From Ifrita kowaldi (lineage: Eukaryota; Chordata; Aves; Passeriformes; Cinclosomatidae): a DNA stretch of 64,000 bases. Numbering within the stretch: position 1 is the first letter of the stretch; every line of letters begins with the position of its first letter. The stretch lies in the NCBI GenBank assembly GCA_013398055.1, contig VZRS01001738.1, positions 1 through 64,000 of the forward strand, written 5' to 3'. The notes below the pieces were generated by a model. The model saw only the letters and a program-made list of their open reading frames with translations. It had not been told where the DNA came from and ran no database searches. This document shows, in pieces, positions 26,650-37,686 of this stretch. The translations under genes were made by a program, and so were the position numbers.

Positions 26650-26862
26650 AAATCAATGACTTGAGTTGTTGTTCCATCCGTATTTTTCGAAAAGAAAGCC
26701 AAGAGTTGATTCTGAAAATTCTAAATTCTTACAACCAGATGTAATGTTGAAATGCTTAACTGCATTCTAACAGCTGCTTTCATCTTTGTGTATTTCATAA
26801 TTTTACAAGTTAATGTGTACATTTTCCCAGTAATTAGGAAAGTTTTATTTAAACTATAAAAG

Positions 26863-27425
26863 TGCTGTGGTTTATCCCCAGCTGGCAGCTCAGCCCCACA
26901 CAGCTGACTCCCTCCTGGTGGAACTGGGGAGAGAATTGGAAGAGTAAAAGTGAGAGAATTTGTGGGCTGAGACAGAGGCCTAATAGGGAAAGCAAAAGCG
27001 GCACATGTAAGCAAAACAAGGGATTCACCCAATTCCCATGGGCAGGCAGGAGTTCAGCCATTCCCAGGAAAGCAGGGCTACAACATGTGTGGCTTGAGAA
27101 GACACTCTGAATGTCCTGCCTTCCCCTAACTCCTTCTTTCCCCAGTTCTATGTGTTGGGCATGATGGCTGTGGGATGGAATGTCGCTGTGGTCAGTTGGG
27201 GTCATCTGTTCTGGCTTGCCTCCTCCCAATTTCTTGTGCACCCCCAACCTTCTCACTGGTGGGGTGGGATGAGGAGCAGGAAAAGGTCTTGACCCTGTGC
27301 AAGCACTTCCCAGCAATAATGAAAACAGCTGTGTGTTATCAACAGTTTCCAGCACAAAATCAAAACCGAGCCCCCGGCTTGCCACTCTGAAGAAAATTAA
27401 CTCCATCCCAGCCAAAACCAGCACA
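26863..27425 (-). mobile_element. Solo LTR of an endogenous retrovirus
   Basis: A 563-bp element oriented on the minus strand. It runs from TGTGCTGGTTTTGGCTGGGA at 27425 to an end at 26863 (GGTTTA on the + strand near 26869). Its plan is that of a bird ERV LTR: conserved left block, central promoter-like region and a conserved right block. It resembles the abundant LTR family of songbirds, as I recall it. The host bases AAAG lie directly on both sides (26859-26862 and 27426-27429), consistent with a target-site duplication of 4 bp, or 5 bp if the boundary A is counted. No gag, pol or env sequence adjoins it, so it is a solo LTR left by recombination. The 191-residue minus-strand frame through it is not a gene. 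Confidence 0.9.
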
Positions 27426-29449
27426 AAAGAAAAAGGAACTTTTAAAAATTATTTCAGTCGCTATTAATTAACATTTTTCTTCCAGTAAATGTGTGAACTG
27501 TTTTCTGTTACTGACAGTCTTTGCTTTCATTAAGATTACTTGTTCTATGAGGAAGCTTCCTATGAAGCAGAGATGGATTATTATTTTGTGTCTGTGTGTG
27601 TGACAGATCTGATTTGTAGCCAAATCAAGTAGAAACCTTTATCTTGCTTTCATCAGCGAGTGGGTTAAACACTCTTTGATTAGATGACCAAACAAGGCCC
27701 TGAATGCTTAGTTACAACTAAATGTTTCACCAGAAGAAAGAACACTTCAGTTTGTGACTGAAACTGGCCTTTCCTTATCTCGTGTGCTGTGCTGCAGAGA
27801 TCACCAAAACTAGAATGGTGGGAGTAGGAAATAGGTATGGCTGAATTGTATTGTATTCAGAGCTTTTCTTTCCTAGTGAGGCTGATCTGATAAAAGGAGT
27901 CAGTTTGCTTTTCCTAATTCTTATGACCTGCCATTAAAGGTATGTTCTTAGGGAACCAGTTTTCCAGGACAGCACTGCTGGAGTCACCCTTTTTATCCTT
28001 TTTAGATTTTGGATGCGGTGGTGGGTACTGAGGCATACCGTAGGAGATTTTTTAATGTTCATTTTTCTTCAGGGGAAGGTGGCAATTGGTTTGTCACATA
28101 GGCAGGTCAGACAAACAAAATCAGGCTGTTTCTTTGATGTGCTCTGTGCTGAGACTGTTCTCCTTTCATTGTCTTGGAGACATGGTAGAGATGGCCACAT
28201 CCTAACTGCACTGGAAGAAATGGTCAGCTGAGGAATTCTTGAAGAATTCAGTTTGGGAACATGTAATTTTTACTTGATTTTGATAACATTTTGTGTGATA
28301 ATAGAGAGTTCTGTAGACAAGTGAAACTACTGAAATCAGTCATCTTTGCACTTTTCAAGTCTGATTTCTAATTTCAAAATAACTCATTTTAAAAGAAAAT
28401 AATGTTGCTTGAGAAGTATAGTGTTTCTTGCAGTGGAAAGTGCATTGCAGAAAAACTATCTCAAATCATACTTTCTGTGTATCTGATGTCAGAATATCTT
28501 TATTTAAGGGGATACATACAGTTTTCTAAAAAATTTATTATCTTTTTTAAAGACTTAATTGCCTTGTACTAAGTTATCATTGTTTTTCAAGATTCTCTAT
28601 GAATGTTTTTTTGTGTGTGTGAATTTTTAGATCTGTGCTTGCATGAACGCACATTCACACAAATCACAACTTTTACTATCTTCTGAATATTCAAAATAAT
28701 TATAACTACAGTGACCTAAATATATTAAGAAATGTAAAACATCATCATGCTACATTTTTATTTCTTCATTAAAGATTTTAAATGCTGTTTAGGCACTTGA
28801 TTAAGATATGGTTTGATAGTTTAAATTGTTAGAGTTGAAAGATTTCTTAATCTTATTTCTCCTATCAATTTAATACAATCTAGTCAGCTGTAGGAAGAGT
28901 TAGCATGAGACGGGTTTGGAAAGATTTCTTCAGAGAAGAGATCTTCTCTGGCTGGAAAAGGAAATGTGTGAGATGCTCTAGGGTATGTTTTCATTTTGAA
29001 GGAGCTTGGCTGTATCCACCTCATCTTTTGTTTCTTTGCGCTTTGTACCTGCGTCAGTGCTCTGTCTTTACTCATACAGGAAGGACTGCTGCGCTCCTCT
29101 CAGAGGCCCGTATTATCACAGAATCTGTTTCCACTGAAATGATTCACAAAGTTCCTACTGACTTCAGCACTGCAGGGCCAGACTGCTGGAGGGGTGTACA
29201 TCTGCACCATCAGGCTGTGCTGCGCTCGAGGGATGGTGGTTTCCATCCCGTGTACTAAATGTGTTTTCCTTCTGATTAGATTAGGTTGTGAATTCCTGGT
29301 ATTGTCAGAACTGTAGTGTTCTGTAGAGCAGTTACGTTCTTGTGACACTGTTCTCAAACTGGGGAGAAGTTCAAATATCGATGATTCCAGCATTTTTTTT
29401 TGTACAGCATGCCATGGTTTGCATGTATGGAATTTTCTGGATTGGTTTG

Positions 29450-29455
29450 AATAAA
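29450..29455 (+). terminator. TTC33: Candidate distal poly(A) signal of TTC33
   Basis: AATAAA followed by 'tgatgcttgtttattctttg', a T/G-rich downstream element. It is about 2.95 kb after the stop codon. A further AATAAA occurs near 29620. Confidence 0.4.
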
Positions 29456-29472
29456 ATACTGACTTCTCTGCT

Positions 29473-32400
29473 GCTTAGTGATGCTTGTTTATTCTTTGGG
29501 TTATAACAAAAATAAGTTATTATTTCCCATTCCGGAATATTCATTTAATAATTGGCTTTTGTCTGTGGTGAACATGTTAATGTGTTACAGTAAAAAAAGA
29601 CATCTCGGGGAAAAATATTTAATAAAAGGTGATGCTCAGAGCTTCTAAAACTTTCAGGGATATCCTCATGAGATGGAGCAAAAGGAGATGTTATCCAAAA
29701 TGGATATTAGTGAAACACACCCCGCCTTTGACATTAGGAAATTATTTTTATTCATTGTCATTAGTGGCAGTGACTGCAGTATAGCTTCCATGTGTTTGCC
29801 TTCCATATGAATCACATATTAAAATGCTTAAATGTTGCAATGCCATTCAAGAGGAAAGCTCAAGAACAACAGTGGGTCAGGTGGATTAATTTTGCTTGAT
29901 TTAAAAGTCTACAGTTAAACATTTAAATATATTTTTTTCCCTTTGAGTCCCTTTATATCCAGTGGAAAGAAATACACAGCCTCACAGGGCCATTTATATG
30001 CCTTGTGTTAGATAGGTATCTTAGAAGGAGTTGAATCAGCCTGCCAAGGTGCCTAATTATTTCCCTTGACTACAAAGGAAGCTCAAGGTGACTGACTGGC
30101 AGTTAACCTCAAATGCTGAAACAGGGCATGTGACTTCCACTCTCATAGAATGAGATAAGTATCTTTAAAAAGCTTAAATGTACTGAGAGAGAAATAAATC
30201 CTTTCTAACAATACTAGAGGGTAAAAAAAAATACGGATCAGATAACACAACCATGGCTCTTACTTGATAATACCATAAGATACTGGATTTTAATAGTCAC
30301 TGAGAAGGATAAAAAGCAAGTGGAGCAGTTTATTCTTCTTATCCTCAAAGCTGTATGAAGTTGTCTGAGTATCTGTTGGTTTTAGAGATCAAGATCAGAG
30401 AGGTAGCATTGGAAACTTGCTTGCCCACACAAGGTTAAGTTCCCTCCCAATCCTAAAACCAAGGGAAAGGAGGTAAAATACTAGTGTTGAGGTGCTATCT
30501 TAATTAATTTTGAGTTCATAGAATAGCTATAAAACTATAATGACTGTAGTTTGACTGGGGCACAGGAAAGCAGAAGCATGTGGGCTTGGTTTGTTGGCAG
30601 GTTGCAGGACCTACGTGTTTATTGTAGTTCACTGTCATGTTAACGTGGTGTTCTCAGATGTGCTGGAGTCCTTGGGCTGTGGGATCTCCAGAGGGGCTGA
30701 TTCAGGAGTAGGAGTAGCTGGTGGGCATGGATGACTGCTGAATCCTGCCAGAGTGCTGCCAGACTTTGAGGGCTGATTTCCTAAGAGCCACAAGGCTAGG
30801 AGCTGTAAGGGTTGTAAAGGATAAATGATCAAAGGGAAAGATGAGATGTGGGGATCAAGCTGCCTTTGGTTTCACAAAGCAGGAGATTCAGACTTCAGTG
30901 GGTTTCCAGGTCTGTAAAGCTGGCAGGTCTAGAACAAGGCTGGGAGTGCCAAGGCCTGGTGGTATTTGGTAGCTCTAATAGAAATGTGCCTTACATGGAA
31001 CAGGTTTGCCGTTGTGTTTAGGAGCAAAAATAAAAACTCAAAAGCTTCCTGACGTGGGATGCTGGCTGTGCCACTTGAAGATAGCACATTACACTGATCC
31101 TGTCTGTGCATTGGCACTGGGCCTGGAGTGCCAGTTCGGGGCAGGCAGCACGGGTGTTCCCGACAGCAGGAATGTGTGAGCCTGATTTAAAACAGCCAAG
31201 TCCTCTGAGAATACACCCTACACCCTAAACTGTTCATAAGGCTAAGTTACCATGGATCACAGATTCAAACTAATCTACAGATCTTCACAGAAACACTGTC
31301 TGGTGCAGATACTGGTTCTCATCCTGCCTGTGGTGGGTGGATCCTCCAAGCCCTGCCACACGACAGGGGCTTGAATTGAGTTAGGGCTGGGGCTTGGGGT
31401 GTGGTTGTGGGGCCGGAGGTCTGGCAGTGTCTCTGGATGGAAAGGTGATCTGGCATGTGTGGGCAGGACAGACTGCTGGAAGTGAGGGCAGAGGACTGCC
31501 AGTCAGGACTGGGAGGGTGGGACGGAGTTTGAGAGATGCAAATTTGGTATGAGACATTTTAGAATCAGTATGTTTTCTGTGAACACAGAGGACTAGGGAA
31601 GGTGGATGCAGATGTGAAAGGCCATTCTGAGGGGATATGGATCTCTGGGGGTTGGGAATATAGGGGAGATATTAATATGCGAGAAAGGAAGCCCTTTTGT
31701 ATATATGGAAACTACTCATAATACCTAGCAAGAAAATAACCTTTTAACCTCCATGTGGCAAATTAGACTCTTCAAACTTGTAGCTTTATTTTAGGAGACT
31801 TGTTATGCTCAGGGATGCCAAGGAATGTAGTTCCGTAATGTGTTTGTGGTCAGCATTGGAGGAAGGTGCTAAACCTGAGCAGGACCGTGGGGCAGGTGAG
31901 GGAGACGTGATATTACTGTCACCCTAAAAAAAGGCACACTTGCCCAGTCCTTCAGCCCACCTTCTGCTGAACACTCATCTGTGTTTGCAAATAAGACAGT
32001 AGAAGCACTTCCATTTTGCCTTTGTGCACTGCCATGGAGCTGTGGCAGGCAATTCCAGTATTGCTCAGAAGACTTTGTGGGCTGTTTGGGAATCATGGAG
32101 TTCATTAGCGAGGGAGTTAATGTTGATGATGTGGGCTGTGAGTCTATGTTGATGATGTGGGCTGTGAGTCTAGTCCACTACCAACACGTGGTGAATGCCG
32201 GGGGCAGGAAGAACACCTCTGGCTCATCACATGTGTTTGCTAAGGGAAGCTACTTAAGATGGTCTATTCTTGCTTAAAGCTCTTTCAGACCACATGTACT
32301 TCTCATCAGTAATGATGGTAAAGAGTAATAAAAGCATATTAATGAAATAATTTTAAAAATAGTAAGCAATTATTTATTGAAATACACTCTGTATATAATT

Positions 32401-33379
32401 AATTCTGTCATTGCATACAGTACCAATAATATTGGTGTGCTGCTTTGGGCCAGATGCAGAGGTGTGGTCCCATATTGGTACATGTGGTGTTATCTGCTGG
32501 TGGCAGTCCCACCTTCCTGCTCTGCCAGGTGCTATTTCCTGTCTTGGGAAGTATGGTGAGTCTGTTCTGTTTGTTGGCCACTGTAAGCAACAGACCATAG
32601 TTAGGTGGTTTAATTGCAAGGAATTCAGGCAGATCTTTATCTGTAGCTGCAGTGGGAGCTTGAGTAATACTGTTCTCCAGCTTAACTGGTGAAAAGTGGC
32701 TGCTGCTGCTGCAAATATTTGTGTAGAGATTTAACTTCACTTTCTCTATGTATGAAGGCAAATAAGCTCAACTGCTCCCCTGTTAAAGGAATACGTTCGA
32801 ATAAAGAATTTTTGTGGCTCTTTGTCAGTGTTCTTGGGGACAGTTTCGAAGACAGCTGCTTCTTGCTGATGGTGATGATGCTGTGGTGTTTTGGAAACTT
32901 AAAGGACAAAGTATGTTTTGGCAGTAGCTGAGTGCAAAGCATTCCGAGATGGGAGGCTTGTTAAGGCGAGGAGTTGGCACTGAATGGCAGACTCATGTAG
33001 ACATCTGAGATCAAGCAGAACATTTCCATTTAATTGTGATCCCCAAAATTACTTTGGTCGGTACAACTGCTTAAACATATCAACATAAGGCTCAAGATTT
33101 TCATTACAATGTAGCATTCACATGAAAACACTTTAAGCAGCATAACATGCTTAATATTTGACAAAACATCCCCCAAATATCTGTACAGAATTATTTTGAC
33201 ACACAGTATTTCTGGAACAAGATCTAACCCTTACAACACAAAACACAAAACTCCTTTTTGTCAGTGGTTAACAGCTGGTTTTGGTGATGTGTTTGTCATT
33301 AAAACTCTAGCAACAAATGCTTTTCAAGGTGTTCAAGACTGAGATATAGTTCTATATAATCTATACTTTAAATGAAGAT
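29473..33379. other. Intergenic region between converging TTC33 and PTGER4
   Basis: No gene recognised. The segment from about 30.6 to 31.6 kb is noticeably richer in G and C than its surroundings but has no long conserved frame. A perfect tandem duplication lies at 32121-32172. The open frames on both strands at 32.4-32.9 kb overlap each other and look random. Boundaries depend on the uncertain 3' ends of the two genes. Confidence 0.6.
32121..32172. repeat. Perfect 26-bp tandem duplication
   Basis: Two identical adjacent 26-base copies, each starting 'tgttgatgatgtgggctg'. The absence of any mismatch points to a recent event. Confidence 0.95.
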
Positions 33380-34576
33380 TCTACTTCCATGGTTTCATAC
33401 ATTTATTTGATGGAGTATCAGATTACACAGTCATAAAATTCTATTTACTATTTAAAGTAAAATGATAAATGTTATGAAAAAATACCTTTATTACATCGGT
33501 GATGCTTTAACTAAAGTGAATATTAAGACTATTAACCAGGAGTTGAAAGTTTTAGGCCCTGATATTGAAAGCACTTCTATACGTCCTTAACTTTACATGT
33601 AAGGAGTCTCCCTGGCAGCAGAGGGACCACTCTGATGGGCAATGTTAACTGTGTGCCTAAGGTGCGCGGGCTGTGGGCCAAAGTACTCGGAGAGGCGCGC
33701 ATGTGTTACACAGAGAAACATTCTCAGAACATAAATAAAATCTGATTTTTTAGTATATACATATACTGAAAACTAATATTCTTAACTGAAAGGATGTGTT
33801 TTCTTTTTCTCTCTTAAAAAGGCATATATTCCCATTTCACTCAGAAAGTGCTTATGTATTCTCAGCTTGAGAATTACCTCATCAGCTGTGAATCTAGCAT
33901 GGACAACAAATCTAAGCCAAGAATGCCTTATCAGCAGGAAATACTGAGGGAAGAGAAGGCTGGCAATAATTTGTATATACCTTGTATTAATAACAAACCT
34001 TCTCATAGAGAAGAATACACTTTTAAATACTTTCAATCCTCATATATATACAATGATAAAAATTCACATTTTCATGCTTTAGTGAGACACTTTAAAATCC
34101 TACTGCAGGCAGCTCTCAGAGTAGCTGTGTCCAGTTCCTAGCAGCTGCCTCATATTCAGCTCTAGTACCAGAAGCTTAAACTCTGGATAGCTGAGCAGCC
34201 ACAGGGAGGGAGCAAAACCAATTCTACCAGACTGGGAAAGGGAAAGAAAAAAAGAAAAAAGCAAGTGATGGGGTCTTTCTATTTCCAGAGGCGCAGTAGT
34301 TCTCCTGTGTCCCACAACAAGACAAGGCAGTTCATCTTTCCAGTCCCATCAGACCTGCTTTGTACCATTTCTGATGGCAGGGCCCAAGTGCAATGTCTGT
34401 TCCACACAGTCCTCAGTAGTCTAAAGGGAATGTACCCATCACACAGAGAGATAAAAATAGCCCTTTGAAGCACAGCTGAACCCCTCTTCCCATGAATAGG
34501 CAGAACACCTATCTATTGCACCAGTTTTTCCAATGTAGCAGGAAGTATCCCCAGGGTTGATGCCTTTCATGGCTAT
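33380..34576 (-). other. PTGER4: Putative PTGER4 3' untranslated region
   Basis: Sequence following the PTGER4 stop on the minus strand. AATAAA candidates on that strand lie at 33492-33487 and 33407-33402, giving a 3' UTR of about 1.1-1.2 kb, in the same size class as other vertebrate EP4 transcripts. A small CpG-containing patch is at about 33660-33705. The frames on both strands in this stretch overlap one another and have no family resemblance. The end point is an inference. Confidence 0.45.
33487..33492 (-). terminator. PTGER4: Candidate PTGER4 poly(A) signal
   Basis: TTTATT on the + strand reads AATAAA on the minus strand, about 1.08 kb after the stop codon. A second copy is at 33402-33407. 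Usage is not shown. Confidence 0.35.
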
Positions 34577-35170
34577 CTATATGCACTTCTCTGACAAATT
34601 CAATGTCTCTGTGGGGAAGGTGACCTGGAGAGGGCCACTCTTGGATGCAGAGCTGGCCCTGCCACCAGAGCTGATCTCGTTCACCAGGAAGGCGCTCTCG
34701 GAGTCCTGTCCCTGTGAGGAGTCAGAGGTGTCGGAGCTCCGCAGTGTCCGTACCGACGTGGTGTCGGACTGCGCCGGGCTGGCGCTGGGGCCCGGCAGCA
34801 GCACACGGCCCCCGACGCTGCTCTCGCTCAGCTCCGGAGGGTACAGCAGCGTCTGGGAGGTGCTGCTGATCTCCCTCAGCTCGCGGGAGATGAAGGAGGG
34901 CGACTGACTGGACATGGCGGAGGAGGTCCTGCGCCCATCCACGCAGTTGAAGTTGCCCCCTGAGTGCTGCCTCCGAGCCCCTCCGATGCGGCAGAAGAGG
35001 CATTTGATCTTCTCGATGGCTTTGCTGAGCACAGTCTTGCGGAGGAGGATGTAGATCCACGGGTCCAAGATGGGGTTCACCGAGGCAATGCGGATGGCTT
35101 GCAGGTCAGGGTTTTGCCTGACATCTTGCACCGATTCCGGCCGGTACAGCTGGTTCACGAAGACACGGAC
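34577..35170 (-). CDS. PTGER4: PTGER4 last coding exon (TM7 and C-tail)
   Basis: Final coding exon of the prostaglandin E2 receptor EP4: 197 codons plus TAG (34579-34577). The acceptor is 'catctccttgggtag', ending just upstream at 35171. It begins VRVFVNQLYR and joins in phase 0 to the exon ending at 42512. TM7 contains LQAIRIASVNPILDPWIYIL; the Arg (residue 304 of the 474-residue form) corresponds to the residue that binds the prostanoid carboxylate in this family, and DPW is the family's version of NPxxY. A long, Ser/Thr-rich cytoplasmic tail follows (RTSSAMSSQS, then TSDSSQGQDSES) and ends NLSEKCI. Such tails are targets for receptor kinases and arrestins (family knowledge). No break is seen. 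Confidence 0.97.
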   Translation of the reverse strand, partial: VRVFVNQLYRPESVQDVRQNPDLQAIRIASVNPILDPWIYILLRKTVLSKAIEKIKCLFCRIGGARRQHSGGNFNCVDGRRTSSAMSSQSPSFISRELREISSTSQTLLYPPELSESSVGGRVLLPGPSASPAQSDTTSVRTLRSSDTSDSSQGQDSESAFLVNEISSGGRASSASKSGPLQVTFPTETLNLSEKCI

Positions 35171-37310
35171 CTACCCAAGGAGATGGGGGAAAAGGAAGAC
35201 AAAATTGCATAATTGCATCAGGAGAGAAAAGCTTGCACTTCAAAGCTGAGATCTAGATTTGCGGATGCAAACTGCGAGAGAAGAGGAGGCTGGCAAAGTT
35301 AGGCATCTCAGATTGGCAGCCATGAATTTGTTTTTGAAAACAGCAAAAAAAAATCGGATGAAAATTGTAACACCTTTGTTACATGTAGAAAAGGACTGGC
35401 TTTTTCTCTCTCTTTCACCTCCTAATTAATCCCTGAGCCTTCAAATTTTGGCTGGCGTCTTTAAAAATTCCCAGGAACAAAGATGTAGACCTGTGTCCCG
35501 CTTCCTTGGTATACCTCAAGTCTCATGCAACCTGCAAAGAGATAACTGACTGGGGAGACCTGATCAGTTCCTCTAGCGAGGGGTCTAATAATCACTTAGA
35601 AATGAACTGAAACACACACAATAATCCAAGTACACGAGACTCTGTAAGCAAGTCCAGAGTTGTCGATTCCCAAGTTTAGAAATGTATTTTCCTGGCACCT
35701 GTCCTTACTGAAACTGTTTATATAACCGCAAGTGTTTGCTTGCTGCAGCACGGTTTAGAAAAACAGAAGTGTAAAAAAAGAAAAAGGGGGAAAAACCTCA
35801 AAAGGACAGGTTGCCCAGCTAGGAGATTTTTAAACAGGTCAAGATAATGAGATTATTTTAGCACTGGACTAGAGTACTCTGTTCTCCTATACAACCCAGC
35901 AATTTGGTTTTACTTACAAAAATACTAACAAAGTGGTCAAGAGTTTAAGATGTCAAAGTTGATGTGTGAAGTGACTATTTAATTAGCAATTCTAGTTTAT
36001 CATGCATAAATTTTAAAACTGAAGGGGCCTGTCTTCTTCATAGAAATGTATTCAGCTTATTCTTCTAGTTTCTTCTTCAGCTGGTCTCTCTCCTTGTTCA
36101 GAAGCCAGTTTTGTAAATGCTGCTGTGAGTAAGGCACAAGTCCAGTTCTTGGATATCATCTTTCCAGTGCCACAATGGTATTGCAGGAGTCTGTTGTGTT
36201 GATTAGTCTCAAATAGCTCTGCTCCATTTTAGCAAGACCTAAGCAGTGTCCAGTTAGAGAAAGGCTTAGGAAAGCCACTGAAAAGTGGATCATGGAAGAT
36301 TCTATTTTCTTCAGATTCCTTAAGGTACGTCAAAATAGATCCCTTAATTATATTTTTATCTAATACAGTAAAAATCTAGTAGCAAAATTAGGAAGTTTTT
36401 AGAATCTCATCCTTAGCTCCTGAAATGAATCAAGGCCTGCCTAGCTATGATGTTACAGACATGGTGGCAAGCAAGCATTTAAATATATGAGCCAAATTAG
36501 GACAGCCCTCATAAGTAATATTTCTAGGAGTCCTGCATATGAAGCCTTCCAAGTCTGGTGAAAAATTTCACAACTCTTGAGAAATTTTCTCACAGGAGGG
36601 CAATGTGGTGGCATTCAGCCTTGTCAGTATTCAGAGATGGAATGTTCTCCAAAGCTATCAGTGGTATGTTTAGAATAATGCAGAGTCCCTCTGTGGAAGC
36701 CCTGTGCCCACAGTCTCTCTCAAACAGTCTGTCAAACTGATGATTGACTGTATTTTCTTTCTCAGTACTTTCATCTAGGTTTATGGGTAACCTACTGAAC
36801 TCAAGATATGGGAAAATATTGAATTTATAAAGCAATATAGTGATGCCAGTTTTACCCACAGTAACTTTCCTAATGATTTATAATACTGCAGATGTCCTTC
36901 TGACTACTGACTTCTCAGCCTTATTTATCTGTTAGGCCAAACATGCCATTCAGGCGCTTCAAAGCATATTCCTATGCATGATGAAATTATTTTTATGGCT
37001 TTTTAAAAAAAAAAAAATCTGTTAAGAATCTTTCCTTTATCTTTAATATTTTGCTTTGTTTTAACTACTTTAGACATAATTTTATTTATCATCATTAATT
37101 TTATTCATAAATAATTTCATTATACATTTATTTATAAGATTGTAATTTTACTATTTTATTTATAATTTTGACTGTTTGTTCCGTAAGCAACTTTCCCTAT
37201 TTATGCTATGTAAATAAAGGATTGGTAAATAAATGATTGATAAATAAATTGCTGCTCCTGGGCAGGCCGCTAGATGGCGGGGCTGCCCCGCGGTGGGTGT
37301 GGATCTGTGT

Positions 37311-37580
37311 AAAATGTGTGTATATGTAAAACGTGTATATATGTATAAGGTGTACATATGTACGTGTGCATGTGTATAATGTGTATATATGTACCACATG
37401 TATGTGTATATGTGCAATACGTACGTGTGTAAGTGTATAATGTGCACATATATATAATATGCATGTGTACATACGTGTAATACATATGTGTACATATATG
37501 TATAAGGTGTACGTGTATATACGTACCATATGTACATGTGTATGTGCAATATGTATGTGGGTATATGTATGATGTGTATA
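37311..37580. repeat. Alternating purine-pyrimidine (TG/TA) minisatellite-like tract
   Basis: About 270 bp built almost only of TG, TA, CA and CG steps. Longer units recur imperfectly: 'tataaggtgtac' at 37344 and again at 37501, and a block starting 'gtacca' at 37391 and again at 37523. The tract is also rich in small palindromes such as 'gtacatatgtac'. Three overlapping minus-strand frames of 109-162 residues, full of Tyr, His, Ile and Thr, are translations of the repeat and not genes. Confidence 0.9.
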
Positions 37581-37668
37581 ACAAAGCCACGCGGACCACA
37601 CGACCAGAAGGTACGCTTTGAAGACAGCTGAAGAAATACAGAGTTCAACTTGGAGACCTGGCTTGCCT

Positions 37669-37686
37669 TTTTTTTTTTTTTTTTTT
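37669..37686. repeat. T homopolymer run (about 18 bp)
   Basis: A T run directly after the alternating repeat region. It is a simple low-complexity tract, and the exact length is liable to sequencing error. Confidence 0.8.

Larger units (their letters stand above)
26505..29472 (+). other. TTC33: TTC33 3' untranslated region and downstream candidates
   Basis: AT-rich sequence after the TTC33 stop. A proximal poly(A) signal candidate, ATTAAA at 26644-26649, is followed by a GT-rich stretch ('gagttgttgttcc'). A distal candidate, AATAAA at 29450-29455, is also followed by GT-rich sequence. Which is used cannot be decided here. If the distal site is used, the solo LTR at 26863-27425 would be inside the transcript's 3' UTR. 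The 117-residue frame at 28905-29258 has no family resemblance and is probably chance. Confidence 0.45.

Noticed and set aside
26849..27424. 191-residue minus-strand open frame
   Set aside because: It runs through the solo LTR, which is non-coding in this type of element; the frame is accidental.
28905..29258. 117-residue + strand frame after TTC33
   Set aside because: It lies in the probable 3' UTR or downstream sequence, is overlapped by a similar-sized frame on the other strand, and resembles no family.
37160..37648. Three overlapping minus-strand frames of 109-162 residues rich in Tyr, His, Ile and Thr
   Set aside because: They are translations of the alternating purine-pyrimidine repeat in three different frames, as expected for simple sequence without stop codons.
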